A stretch of DNA of 18,423 nucleotides from Candidatus Moraniibacteriota bacterium (GCA_003510795.1 DOKP01000033.1:22402-40824); one strand, 5' to 3'; positions 1-7,513 are shown, counted from the first letter of the stretch. Made by a program: numbers and translations. Notes: a model not told the origin generated them from the sequence alone.

Positions 1-60
1 CACGACCTAGTGTGGGATGTTTGTTTTATATTTACCAGCGCGGGAAAAGATACGCATTAT

Positions 61-687
61 TTATTTTTTTATTTTTTTGGCTAGCTTATCCAACTCAGTG
101 GAAGCTTTGATAAGATACTCTGATAATATTTTTTTCATTTCTTTCCTGATAAAAATACTTTTCTTTTTGTCATTCTCTACGACACCCAGAGTATCTTTAT
201 AAATCATATCGTGTTCAATTTCCGACCAAGCATGGTGCAAGATCGAAGTTAGTTGAATTTCGCATTTCAATCCTTCAAATTTATTATATTCGCTCAAGCT
301 AATTCTTTTCTTATCAAAACTAGTTATTATATGCGTGGCCTCATAACCTGATGATTTTTTGTGATTTTTTATGATAACTTCTCCCGTTAATTTCGCCAGT
401 AATTTTTCCACAAATTTATCTTTGTCTGACTCGAGATAAAATAGTATACGCAGTCCAGCCAAATCTTCTAAATCTTCCAGTTTAGTGTAGACTATGCCCT
501 CTTTTTCTTTGCGGATAATTTTTTCCTCAAGCTTGTCTAAATCTTTAATTCTATAAAATATCTGATATTTATATTCTTCATCCACCAGCATGCTGTCCAA
601 TAATTTATATACCGCCAAACAGAACTCTTCATAAAGAGGCCTTTTTTCCTTAAAATCATCCAATATCTTTTTTACATTACTCGGCAT
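61..687 (-). CDS. Small RelA/SpoT-domain (p)ppGpp synthetase-like protein
   Basis: The 208-residue product is the size of a stand-alone small alarmone synthetase and holds a single RelA_SpoT nucleotidyltransferase domain. Visible motifs in order: the basic segment FYRIKDLDKLEEKIIRK (residues 44-60), the metal-binding DLAGLRI (Asp75), the G-loop-like GYEATHI (Tyr115, expected to stack on the acceptor nucleotide) and CEIQLTSILHHAWSEIEHD with Glu143 as second metal ligand. No HD hydrolase, TGS or ACT domain is present. By family knowledge it would transfer pyrophosphate from ATP to GDP/GTP; some relatives are toxins that modify tRNA or adenosine nucleotides, so the substrate is open. The usual Arg after EIQ(I/L) is Thr here. 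It is the last gene of the defence-like cluster, with a 205-base gap before it and only a weak ribosome site. No antitoxin gene is visible next to it. Confidence 0.85.
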   Translation of the reverse strand: MPSNVKKILDDFKEKRPLYEEFCLAVYKLLDSMLVDEEYKYQIFYRIKDLDKLEEKIIRKEKEGIVYTKLEDLEDLAGLRILFYLESDKDKFVEKLLAKLTGEVIIKNHKKSSGYEATHIITSFDKKRISLSEYNKFEGLKCEIQLTSILHHAWSEIEHDMIYKDTLGVVENDKKKSIFIRKEMKKILSEYLIKASTELDKLAKKIKK

Positions 688-733
688 ATTTTCTTTATCT
701 CTAATTCTTCACTCTAGACTACCTTACATATCA

Positions 734-761
734 AGCATAACATGCCACCGTCTATTGTCCT
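734..761 (-). promoter_or_regulatory. Possible extended -10 promoter for the RelA/SpoT-domain gene
   Basis: On the minus strand an extended -10 TGTTATGCT (734-742) lies 16 bases from a -35-like AGGACA (756-761), about 45 bases upstream of the ATG at 687. The -35 is weak. This would let the gene be transcribed apart from the radical SAM gene upstream. Confidence 0.35.
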
Positions 762-892
762 ATTAAAAAAACTACAAGATTAATATTTTAAGAATTTTTC
801 CATTCCTTAATCATACTCATATTTTCACCTTCAAAATCATTCATATGCACCAATTCTATTTTATGATTATTTTTATAGATTATTATAAAAAA

Positions 893-1714
893 TTATTTAC
901 CATGATGAAAGTAAATCCGACAATCAATATTATTATCATTGCAGTATTTCGTTATCTCTTTTTCCATATCATTCCAATAATTATTCTTTGTAAAATAAAT
1001 TTCTTCATATTTTTCAATTAGCTCTGGGTGTTTTAGCTCAAGCCATAATTTTATATTATTCCATACGCTACCTTTAACATTAAGATTTTCCAACATATAA
1101 AAATCCGCATAAGTTTTTGTATTATTAATAATATCTTTCCAATCCGTTAAGTAAGGGAAAATTGGCCCGATAAAAACATAGGTTTTTATGCCAGCCTCTT
1201 TCATTTCTTTTAAAGCTTTTATTCTATTTGAAATAGAAGCGGTATAAGGTTCAACCTCTTTGCGAATATTGTCATCAGTTGTTGTTATCGTCAGGCCTGC
1301 TTCACAATTTTTAAATTGTTTAAGCAGATCTATATCCCTTACGATCAAGTCTGATTTAGTTTGAATTCCGAGATTTGGCTCAAGCGGAATAAGTTTTTTT
1401 AAAATTTTTCTCGTCAGTTCATATTTACGTTCAAGTGAAAGATACGGATCAGTTACCGAAGAAAGAAAAATTGACTTTCCTTTATATTTTAAAGAGTTTT
1501 CTGGGATTAAATCCGGGGCGTTAATTTTAACATCTATAAATTTTCCCCAGGGTTCAATATGCCCGGTGAAACGTTTCATAAAATTTGCATAGCAATAAAT
1601 GCAAGCATGCATACAGCCGACATAAGGATTAATCACAAAATCCGCATCCGGAAGATTGGATTTGGTAATTATTGATTTGGCTTTAATTTCTTTTATTTGC
1701 ATACGATTTATCAT
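893..1714 (-). CDS. SPL-family (SplB/COG1533-like) radical SAM protein
   Basis: The 273-residue protein begins with a radical SAM cluster motif GCMHACIYCYA (Cys34, Cys38, Cys41: CX3CX2C) preceded by NPYVGC, the signature of the spore-photoproduct-lyase-like family COG1533. Later stretches SSVTDPYLSLERKYELTR and GLTITTTDDNIRKEVEP also match that family's barrel. The enzyme should bind a 4Fe-4S cluster and cleave S-adenosylmethionine to a 5'-deoxyadenosyl radical; most members of this family have no proven substrate, and it should not be taken as a true spore photoproduct lyase. Its start codon overlaps the TGA of the pentapeptide-repeat gene (ATGA at 1711-1714), implying translational coupling. 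A second in-frame Met at residue 5 is an alternative start. Confidence 0.85.
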   Translation of the reverse strand: MINRMQIKEIKAKSIITKSNLPDADFVINPYVGCMHACIYCYANFMKRFTGHIEPWGKFIDVKINAPDLIPENSLKYKGKSIFLSSVTDPYLSLERKYELTRKILKKLIPLEPNLGIQTKSDLIVRDIDLLKQFKNCEAGLTITTTDDNIRKEVEPYTASISNRIKALKEMKEAGIKTYVFIGPIFPYLTDWKDIINNTKTYADFYMLENLNVKGSVWNNIKLWLELKHPELIEKYEEIYFTKNNYWNDMEKEITKYCNDNNIDCRIYFHHGK

Positions 1715-2280
1715 GAAATAGTTATATCAAAACCCGCTAGTAAAGACAAAGCTTCTGGCAATGAAAATTTGGCCTGGGTAATTTTGTTATTAGCTGGGTC
1801 GATAAAATAATTTACGGCTCCAATAAAATTTACTTTACTTAAATTTGTGTTTTGGAATTTGCAACCTCTCAAGTCAGAATTTGAAAAATCAGATTCACTG
1901 AGGTCAGCGTCGACGAAATCTGTTTCATGAATCACGCACTGGATAAATTTAGATTTTTTAATGTCCAGCTTGCTAAAATTGCAAAGCTTTATAACACAAT
2001 TATCAAATTCCCAAACCAGCAAAAATTTATTTATTTCATTAAAAGATACCCCGCTCATTTTACATTCCTTAAAAATAACATTGCAAAAACTACAATTCAA
2101 TATCTTTGAATTGGAAAAATTACACTCATTAAAGACACAATCGATGAATTTAGTGCCGACAAAATCAGTCTCAGTAAAATTACATCCATTAAATGTGCAA
2201 TTGGAGATTTCAAAAGAAGTCGGTTTCCTCTGCGACCAATCCTCTTTTTGTATAGTTTTATTTTCGATAATATCTTGCAT
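1711..2280 (-). CDS. Pentapeptide-repeat protein (Qnr/McbG-like fold)
   Basis: The 189-residue protein is built of pentapeptide repeats (A/C-[D/N]-[L/F]-x-x pattern) in two blocks, about residues 25-80 (for example CTFNGCNFTETDF) and 92-155 (DFVDADLSESDFSNSDLRGC), separated by a non-repeat loop near NKFLLVW (85-91). It closes with a conserved cap containing DPANNKITQAKFSLPEALSLL (split: DPANNKITQA at 161-170, KFSLPEALSLL at 171-181). The two-block-plus-loop layout and cap resemble Qnr/McbG proteins, which form a right-handed quadrilateral helix mimicking B-DNA and protect gyrase. That role is only an inference here. It starts 53 bases after the HerA gene stops and overlaps the following radical SAM gene by four bases, so it is probably in the same transcript. 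Ribosome site is weak. Confidence 0.88.
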   Translation of the reverse strand: MQDIIENKTIQKEDWSQRKPTSFEISNCTFNGCNFTETDFVGTKFIDCVFNECNFSNSKILNCSFCNVIFKECKMSGVSFNEINKFLLVWEFDNCVIKLCNFSKLDIKKSKFIQCVIHETDFVDADLSESDFSNSDLRGCKFQNTNLSKVNFIGAVNYFIDPANNKITQAKFSLPEALSLLAGFDITIS

Positions 2281-2333
2281 ATTTATTAATTTTGCTGAAA
2301 ATTTGTGTTATGCGTTTCTCTCTACTTATAACA

Positions 2334-3974
2334 TTATTTTTGCCAAAAACTAACAATTGGGCTGAAATCGACATCGAGCCATTCTTTTTTCCACTCTTCA
2401 AGATATTTAATATCATTCGATGATGGTTCAGGATCGCACTTATCCATGCAAATAAGTGAAGGCATTACAATAGAATCACCGATTAATAAAGCTTCACCGG
2501 CCTGCAGGATTGGCAGAGATTCGGTTAATGGGCCAAGCGTATCTGGTAGTAATTTTTTCACATAATTTTGATCTTCTGGGTTGGTTAAGCGCATAGCGAT
2601 AAAATTGCTACACTGGGAAAAGATTGTTTCCGAAATTTCTGATGGTCTTTGGCTTACTATTAAAGCAGTTATCCCATATTTTCTTCCTTCTTTTGCAATT
2701 CGTTCTATTGCAAATCTTGACGCGCTGAACTTCGCTAGGTTACTTTTCGGTACATATTTATGGGCTTCTTCATAAACAATTAATAGAGGTGTTTCATTTT
2801 TTAAATCAGCATGTGTTTTTTTGTAAAAATAACTATAGTCAAAAAGAATTCTTGAAATCAATGAAACAGTTATACTTAAAACCTCAAAAGGCACACCACT
2901 TAAATCGATTATCGTAACATTTGCTTCCTTGTTCTTGGTATATGAAATAAATTGTCTTAAGATGTCCACGGCTAAAACAGATTTAACTTTATCGCCAAGT
3001 AAAAATTCCAGTCGTTTGTCATTTTTTTTATTTTCTAATCTTGTTACAAAATTACTGAGTTTACCAAATAGTGGTCCTTGTTTGGGTACTTTTGCGCCCT
3101 GTATCATTTCATCATTTTTTTCTTGAATCACTTTTATAACTTCATCAATGTCAAAAAATACAGGAGAATCATAATGAATCTTTTCTTTAAGGGATACATC
3201 GCCTGTGAAATGCTTCTGCTTATTTTCAGTTATTGTTTTTTTCAGTATGGCAACTTGATTATGAGATTGTTCTTCATTACTTTCAATAAATAAATCGCTT
3301 AATTCATCTGAGTTCATTAACCAATATGGTAATACTAAATTTTCAACGTCAATATAAGATGATTGCGGGAAAGCCGATTTATATTCGGAATGAATATCGA
3401 ATATTACAATATGAGAATTATTGAGTCCCTTATAACTATCGTTTTTTTCCTGTGTTGCTGACTGTATAATTTTTGCCAGAGTGTGGGATTTTCCAGAGCC
3501 AGTTGATCCAACAATTGCAATATGTTTATTAAAAAACCTATCTCCATTAACTGGAACTTTAATTGAAGGATCTTGAACTAAGCTTGAAAAACAAAATCTT
3601 TTGTCCTCAGGAATATCATTATAAATTTTTTGTATATCTTCTTTTTTTGCAGGCTCTACTGATTTTGGTGGAATGGCTATATTGTTGCCACCCCTAATAA
3701 AAACACCCTCAGAATTAATTAGCCCAAGCGGAATAGCTTCAAGAATATATGACGTTTTTTTTCGTATTCCTTCTTCGTCTATTTCCTTTGCTTCAATTGA
3801 AAAATTTTCAATTATTGCTATAATCGCACAGTCTGCATGATCAAATATTTTTAAATAAGATCCGACTGCAAGAAGCTCTCCGTCAACCTTAAAAGACTCA
3901 ATATCATCCACATTAACCCTAACTTTGTTTGGAAAAACGGAAATGACTTCAGCATTTGAATTTTGACTTGTCAT
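2334..3974 (-). CDS. HerA-like hexameric ATPase/DNA translocase of a nuclease-HerA defence pair
   Basis: The 546-residue protein has the HerA/FtsK ATPase layout: an N-terminal beta-rich segment (about 1-110, HAS-barrel-like), Walker A GSTGSGKS at 156-163, Walker B LLIVYEEAH at 397-405 with the paired acidic residues expected for hydrolysis, a likely arginine-finger helix around FAIERIAKEGRKYG (421-434), and the sensor-like SQRPSEIS at 441-448. HerA proteins form hexameric rings that move DNA and recruit nucleases (NurA in archaeal repair; SIR2 or DUF4297 in antiphage systems). The partner here is the gene immediately upstream, whose stop lies two bases before this ATG, and there is no separate Shine-Dalgarno, so translation is probably coupled. 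No NurA is present, which argues for defence rather than repair. Confidence 0.9.
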   Translation of the reverse strand: MTSQNSNAEVISVFPNKVRVNVDDIESFKVDGELLAVGSYLKIFDHADCAIIAIIENFSIEAKEIDEEGIRKKTSYILEAIPLGLINSEGVFIRGGNNIAIPPKSVEPAKKEDIQKIYNDIPEDKRFCFSSLVQDPSIKVPVNGDRFFNKHIAIVGSTGSGKSHTLAKIIQSATQEKNDSYKGLNNSHIVIFDIHSEYKSAFPQSSYIDVENLVLPYWLMNSDELSDLFIESNEEQSHNQVAILKKTITENKQKHFTGDVSLKEKIHYDSPVFFDIDEVIKVIQEKNDEMIQGAKVPKQGPLFGKLSNFVTRLENKKNDKRLEFLLGDKVKSVLAVDILRQFISYTKNKEANVTIIDLSGVPFEVLSITVSLISRILFDYSYFYKKTHADLKNETPLLIVYEEAHKYVPKSNLAKFSASRFAIERIAKEGRKYGITALIVSQRPSEISETIFSQCSNFIAMRLTNPEDQNYVKKLLPDTLGPLTESLPILQAGEALLIGDSIVMPSLICMDKCDPEPSSNDIKYLEEWKKEWLDVDFSPIVSFWQK

Positions 3975-3976
3975 AA

Positions 3977-5131
3977 TTATGAGATTATTTTAATTAAATC
4001 CTTGGTTTGATTAATATATAATTGATGGATAGTGCTCAAATTAGCTTTAATAGTTCTATTATTAGTAATAAAAAGGTCATATATTTCATCAAAAGATTGC
4101 GCTTTCAAAACCTCATTCATTTTTAATTCGGTCATTAGCTTGATTGATATTGAATTTTTATGGTTATTCGTATTAGCAACAAGATCCTGAATTCTAAAAC
4201 GATCACCATTGAAGTGTGTTCCGTCGGTGAATAGAATTTTTTTATCCCAAAGTCTTTGTTTTATTTTAATAATTTCTTTATCTTTAATTCCTGAAAAACA
4301 AACAAATGGAGCTGGCGAATGGTCAACGCTGAAATATTTTTTAGAAATGTTTTGAATTAGAAAAATAATTTCACTTTCTTTTATTTTTTTATCAATCTCT
4401 ATAATAAAAAGACGCGATTGATTTGGAATGTTTAATTTTTTGAATGTAAAATATTCTTTCTTTAGCATCTGTATATATTTTGTGTTTCCTATGAATTTTG
4501 AATAAGATGAATGAAAGATAATTGCTTCAGATGTTGAGATAATCTGACCAAGCTGGTATTTGCTAATTTTTCTTTTTGATTTTTCTTTTTTCGTTGCGAT
4601 TTTAAACAAATGAGTTTGAATGATTGCATGAAACTGGATTGCTTCTTGGATTGTTTTAGCCTTGAATGATTTTTTTATTTCTCCAATTGCAATATTAAAC
4701 TGATTATTAAAATCATGAGAAAACTCTACAATAAAATTATTTAAAAATGCAATCAACTCTTGCTCTGTGTAATTTACAGCATCCTTACCGAGAATTTTTT
4801 TAATTTCACTTAAATTTAATGAGCATGTTTGAGGGGTTTTATTCTTAAAATAGCAATACAACAAAAATTTCTTTTGCTTATTTTTTTTAAACTCATCAAT
4901 CAATTGAATAACTGCAGGTTTTATTTTGGATGGAGAAAAGATTTGTGTTTCCTTGTATTTAACTTGAATGCAATATCTTTCACAGCTAATATCTTGGATG
5001 TATTCTATCTCTATAGCATTTTCTGGATTTTTTAAAACTTCTATTATACATTTATCAAACTGATAAATAAAACCCTTAAGTGCATAATATCCACCATCGC
5101 TATGTATTACTTTCTTTTTATCTATTCCCAT
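3977..5131 (-). CDS. Cap4/DUF4297-like nuclease, partner of HerA
   Basis: The 384-residue protein opens with GGYYALKGFIYQFDKCI (13-29) followed by a PD-(D/E)xK-type core: acidic IEIEY (40-44), QDI with Asp47, and QVKYKE (56-61) with Gln56 and Lys58. The order 'G-[FY]xYQ ... E/D ... QVK' is what I associate with Cap4-type and DUF4297 DNA nucleases, which cut double-stranded DNA. The remaining residues (about 100-384) are Lys- and Ile-rich, mostly helical in appearance, and I do not recognise a domain; they may dock on HerA. There is no SAVED or nucleotide-sensing domain, so it is not a CBASS effector. The gene is first in its unit, 2 bases from HerA, with a promoter about 60 bases upstream and a perfect palindrome where the ribosome site should be. 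The family call rests on short motifs. Confidence 0.7.
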   Translation of the reverse strand: MGIDKKKVIHSDGGYYALKGFIYQFDKCIIEVLKNPENAIEIEYIQDISCERYCIQVKYKETQIFSPSKIKPAVIQLIDEFKKNKQKKFLLYCYFKNKTPQTCSLNLSEIKKILGKDAVNYTEQELIAFLNNFIVEFSHDFNNQFNIAIGEIKKSFKAKTIQEAIQFHAIIQTHLFKIATKKEKSKRKISKYQLGQIISTSEAIIFHSSYSKFIGNTKYIQMLKKEYFTFKKLNIPNQSRLFIIEIDKKIKESEIIFLIQNISKKYFSVDHSPAPFVCFSGIKDKEIIKIKQRLWDKKILFTDGTHFNGDRFRIQDLVANTNNHKNSISIKLMTELKMNEVLKAQSFDEIYDLFITNNRTIKANLSTIHQLYINQTKDLIKIIS

Positions 5132-5137
5132 AATGCT

Positions 5138-5158
5138 TATCGAGGACCGTCCTCGATA
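5138..5158 (-). promoter_or_regulatory. Perfect 21-base dyad over the ribosome-binding region of the nuclease gene
   Basis: TATCGAGGAC, one central base, GTCCTCGATA: ten base pairs with no mismatch, ending 6 bases before the ATG at 5131. In the mRNA it would fold into a tight hairpin, and its 5' arm contains the only GAGGA near the start. It could be an RNA switch limiting translation of the nuclease or a repressor operator just downstream of the promoter. There is no T-run after it, so it is not a terminator. Confidence 0.6.
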
Positions 5159-5190
5159 GACTATCCTTTTCTAATAATTTACTTACCTCC

Positions 5191-5230
5191 ATCTTACGCT
5201 TAAATTTATATGGCGTAAAGTGAATTTTAT
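5191..5230 (-). promoter_or_regulatory. Promoter element copy 1 (nuclease-HerA unit)
   Basis: Minus-strand -35 TTTACG (5214-5219) and -10 TAAGAT (5191-5196) with a 17-base spacer. A 38-base block including both boxes is identical to copy 2 at 7297-7334, and both boxes recur in copy 3 at 12236-12264. It lies immediately after the terminator of the previous gene and about 60 bases before the nuclease ATG. Hexamers depart from consensus but are the invariant parts among the copies. Confidence 0.65.
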
Positions 5231-5267
5231 AAAAAAAACGAGGAGCTTCTCTTGCGAGAAACTCCCC
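5231..5267 (-). terminator. Rho-independent terminator of the 216-residue orphan gene
   Basis: On the minus strand a 12-pair stem (two G-U pairs) closed by a GCAA tetraloop spans 5267-5240 and is followed by a run of eight T (5238-5231). It starts 15 bases after the stop codon at 5282. Confidence 0.93.
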
Positions 5268-5281
5268 TAACTGCTTGCGCA

Positions 5282-5932
5282 TTATTGCGCGGGCGCCGTG
5301 ATCTTATCCACATATTTGTAGGCCAGATTGCGCACGATCTCATGGAATTCCTTAGGATCGCTATAAGCTTTTTGCTGTGGAACTCCATCAATGATTATTT
5401 GTCCGCTCCATCCATCAAGAATGATGACTGTTTGATGGCCAGGAATACTATCCAGGGTAAAGGTTATCTGTGGAAATCCATGAACGATCTCCAGATCACC
5501 CATAAGCTGTAGCTGGAAATCAGGAAGGATGCCTTCATAATTCAAATCGCCGTAGCACTCGTGAAGAATTCTCACGAAGTTCTCTTGCTGAACTTTATGT
5601 CGCCCAGTCATAAGAACGTTGAGCGGATGTGCCGTAGTAAAGCGAATTGACTCAATGCCCACTGCAACACGCTGCAGAAAAATTTCATCTTGCCACACAT
5701 AGCCCATCGGGAAGCTCGCTCTGACAACGCGATTGTAATCATGCTCCCATCTGCCAGATTCGATGACGGCGAGAACTATCACAGGATTTTCAAATATTAC
5801 AAATCCTGTTCGCCTACCCAAATTCAGAAACTCCCGAAGCGCTTCGATTCCATCCTTTTTGAATGTAATATTAAGCATCGGGCCAACTTTCGGGTATCTT
5901 TTACCCATCTCTTGCAATGTTTCTCTATTCAT
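5282..5932 (-). CDS. Uncharacterised 216-residue protein
   Basis: I do not recognise the family. The protein has no signal peptide, no clear membrane segment and no metal-binding Cys/His cluster; it is a mixed alpha/beta soluble protein with a run of alternating hydrophobics in the centre (VIVLAVIES; LEIVHGFPQITFTLD) and a helical, charged C-terminus. The start is well supported: AAGGAG lies 7 bases before the ATG, and a near-consensus promoter lies 66 bases upstream. It has its own terminator, so it is a single-gene unit. Base composition is less AT-rich than the nuclease-HerA genes next to it. The promoter is bracketed by an 11-base inverted repeat, which suggests tight control by a repressor. 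Confidence 0.85.
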   Translation of the reverse strand: MNRETLQEMGKRYPKVGPMLNITFKKDGIEALREFLNLGRRTGFVIFENPVIVLAVIESGRWEHDYNRVVRASFPMGYVWQDEIFLQRVAVGIESIRFTTAHPLNVLMTGRHKVQQENFVRILHECYGDLNYEGILPDFQLQLMGDLEIVHGFPQITFTLDSIPGHQTVIILDGWSGQIIIDGVPQQKAYSDPKEFHEIVRNLAYKYVDKITAPAQ

Positions 5933-5954
5933 GGCTTGCTCCTTTGGGTTAAGT

Positions 5955-6012
5955 AAATGTGCTATATTAGCTTATACAAATTATAAAACTAATATTAGAA
6001 CATAGCACATTT
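5955..6012. promoter_or_regulatory. Long inverted repeat bracketing the transcription start (putative operator pair)
   Basis: AAATGTGCTAT (5955-5965) and its exact reverse complement ATAGCACATTT (6002-6012). One arm sits between the -35 and -10 boxes, the other about 30 bases into the transcript. Centre-to-centre distance is 47 bases. It could bind a repressor at both arms or fold as RNA only if transcription starts upstream of the boxes, so an operator is more likely. Confidence 0.6.
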
Positions 6013-6027
6013 TTACATAATTGTCAA
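5999..6027 (-). promoter_or_regulatory. Sigma70-type promoter of the 216-residue orphan gene
   Basis: Minus-strand -35 TTGACA (6022-6027, exact consensus), 17-base spacer, -10 TATGTT (5999-6004). It lies about 66 bases upstream of the ATG at 5932. Confidence 0.85.
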
Positions 6028-6069
6028 CACTAAACAAAAAACTCAATTATTTAGGCGTTTTTTAATTGT

Positions 6070-6129
6070 GATGACACCAAAGAAGATATACGTTTACCCT
6101 GTAATGAAATATTTCAGGGCGGAGCCTGT
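6070..6129 (+). repeat. Dispersed element, copy A (left part only, decayed start)
   Basis: Its last 39 bases (6091-6129) are identical to 17368-17406, and the preceding 21 or so bases match the same element at about four of five positions. It holds the inner hairpin with CCCTG/CAGGG arms. In copy B the element contains a reading frame beginning with ATG; here that codon is ATA, so this copy is a fragment. It sits just past the stop of the phosphotransferase gene. Confidence 0.8.
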
Positions 6130-6146
6130 TTGCCATTGGTTTTAAA

Positions 6147-7184
6147 TCAACTCTCTAAAAAACCTCGCTCTTTTAATTCTTGAATTGCCTCTATTGGCTT
6201 GAGATCTCTCACTGCTTCAATCACTCGAGTGGCAAGTTCATCCGCCTTCTTGAAACGATTTGGCTGATTTTCAAATCTTGGTCCAACTCTCATTACAGCG
6301 CTAAGCATCGATCTTGTCACACAGGCTCTATAATCAAGAACTAAATGATTAAAAGAGTAGCTAGCTTTTATTTTATCGCCCAACATTTCATAATATTCTT
6401 TCAGTAAATCCTTTTCATATTTTCGCCTCTGCTCGACGGTAAGCTGTTTCACTATGAAGTAAGACAGATCAAATGGAATCACTCTTTGCGCTGAAAGTTG
6501 CCAATCGATAAATATTGGCGCGTTGCTTCCATCATTAGGGAAAAGCAAATTTGCTTTGTTTACGTCACCATGACTCAGAGAGCTAGGATTTGAATTATAA
6601 TGACTTGAAACGACTTCAGGATTCTTCAATATCCATTCGAAGTCAGCCGCCTCACTCCCTAACTGATCTTGATATCTTTTTTTGAAAATATCCCAGCTTT
6701 GCATATTAATACGGATAGCATTCACGAAATGGCTGAGATCATATTTAGGAACGCGAGAATCATCAAAAAATCTTGTTTGGAGATCAGCAAGAATTACGAC
6801 AACATTTTGTATTTGAGAAATAGTCAGATCATTTTTTAACACTGAATGGGTGGACGTCATATCCTCCATGACCAAATTGCCGTTACCAAATTTGCCATAT
6901 ATGCGCGGTATATAGGAGACTTTTTCCTCAAATAATAAACTGTAAATTTCCCCTTCTCTTTTTGGTTCGGAGACACTTACTTGAAATTTTACAATAACTG
7001 ACTTTGGCTCGCATCCTGACGTTACATAGTTTATCTTTACTCTCGCGGCTTTTCCTAATAAACTCCATGGCCCGAAATCCTTGTCTATTTCTATAGAAGC
7101 GATTTCGCTATTGGAAGTTTTTGAAAAAAGCACGCTATTTAACCATTCGGCTGTTATTTCTGATGGAGATTTGGGTATTTTCAT
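6147..7184 (-). CDS. Aminoglycoside/CHK-like small-molecule phosphotransferase
   Basis: The 345-residue protein has the protein-kinase-like fold of APH/choline kinases. Motifs: nucleotide-binding lobe ending in VIVKFQ (Lys66) with REGEIYSLL (Glu79 or nearby as the salt-bridge partner), VMEDM hinge (105-109), catalytic loop SHGDVNKANLLF (His205, Asp207, Asn212) and metal-binding IFIDWQLSA (Asp227). The 'SHGDVNKANLLF ... IDWQLS...PFDLSYF' pattern is closest to the CHK/EcKL (ecdysteroid-kinase-like) branch. It should phosphorylate a hydroxyl on a small molecule with ATP; the substrate cannot be read from sequence and antibiotic resistance should not be assumed. It stands alone between promoter copy 2 and repeat copy A. 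No good terminator is visible after it, and the Shine-Dalgarno is weak. Confidence 0.87.
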   Translation of the reverse strand: MKIPKSPSEITAEWLNSVLFSKTSNSEIASIEIDKDFGPWSLLGKAARVKINYVTSGCEPKSVIVKFQVSVSEPKREGEIYSLLFEEKVSYIPRIYGKFGNGNLVMEDMTSTHSVLKNDLTISQIQNVVVILADLQTRFFDDSRVPKYDLSHFVNAIRINMQSWDIFKKRYQDQLGSEAADFEWILKNPEVVSSHYNSNPSSLSHGDVNKANLLFPNDGSNAPIFIDWQLSAQRVIPFDLSYFIVKQLTVEQRRKYEKDLLKEYYEMLGDKIKASYSFNHLVLDYRACVTRSMLSAVMRVGPRFENQPNRFKKADELATRVIEAVRDLKPIEAIQELKERGFLES

Positions 7185-7257
7185 ATTATTTTTTATTACG
7201 AAGCTAAGGGAATATGGCCAAATATGTTTTTATATCATTTTAAAATAATTCAGTTAT

Positions 7258-7281
7258 CCCGTTAATCTTTAATTAACTGGG
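7258..7281 (-). promoter_or_regulatory. Leader hairpin between promoter copy 2 and the phosphotransferase
   Basis: Minus-strand stem CCC plus GTTAAT pairing with ATTAAC plus GGG with one bulged base and loop TAAAG, starting about 15 bases into the predicted transcript. No T-run follows. Function unknown. Confidence 0.4.
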
Positions 7282-7296
7282 ACTTACATTACCCCT

Positions 7297-7340
7297 ATCT
7301 TACGCTTAAATTTATATGGCGTAAAGTGAATTTTGTAAAA
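7297..7340 (-). promoter_or_regulatory. Promoter element copy 2 (phosphotransferase)
   Basis: Minus-strand -35 TTTACG (7320-7325), 17-base spacer, -10 TAAGAT (7297-7302), identical over 38 bases to copy 1. It follows directly on the T-run of a terminator and lies about 110 bases upstream of the ATG at 7184. Confidence 0.65.
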
Positions 7341-7391
7341 ATAAAAACCACATTCTAAATTGTAATATAAAAATTACAATTCCAGAGTGTG
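7337..7391 (-). terminator. Second terminator in the 7185-7631 gap
   Basis: On the minus strand, arms 7391-7384/7356-7349 (one wobble) and 7381-7373/7366-7358 (nine perfect pairs) form a long stem with a small internal loop, followed by TTTTTATTTTT. It is 150 bases beyond the terminator at 7547-7577, so it must close a separate short transcript or act as a backup. Confidence 0.8.
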
Positions 7392-7429
7392 AAATTGGGC
7401 GGGTTTGGTCATTAGCAATATTTATTGCT

Positions 7430-7513
7430 TTAATTTTTCAGATATATCCTTCCAGAAATAAAACAATAATCCCAAACAAGTGCAGTGATATGACGGCCGT
7501 CACCAAACTGCAT
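7430..7513 (-). CDS. Possible 27-residue peptide between two terminators
   Basis: The 447-base gap 7185-7631 contains one candidate frame, starting MQFGDGRHI and ending GRIYLKN, with an aromatic centre (LVWDYCF). It lies exactly between two strong terminators, which is its main support. It has no clear Shine-Dalgarno and a stop codon lies just upstream of the ATG. The palindrome TGACGGCCGTCA (7491-7502) is inside it. It may equally be a gene remnant or part of a non-coding RNA. Confidence 0.25.
   Translation of the reverse strand: MQFGDGRHITALVWDYCFISGRIYLKN

Noticed and set aside
788..844. An 18-codon minus-strand frame in the gap before the RelA/SpoT gene.
   Set aside because: It has only a weak ribosome site, no promoter or terminator of its own and no recognisable content.
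893..1714. Reading the SPL-family protein as a true spore photoproduct lyase.
   Set aside because: Family resemblance covers the cluster motif and barrel only, and no sporulation context exists; the substrate is unknown.
1961..2353. A 130-codon plus-strand frame opposite the pentapeptide gene.
   Set aside because: It mirrors the repetitive codon pattern of the pentapeptide gene, has no ribosome site, and spans the gap to HerA.
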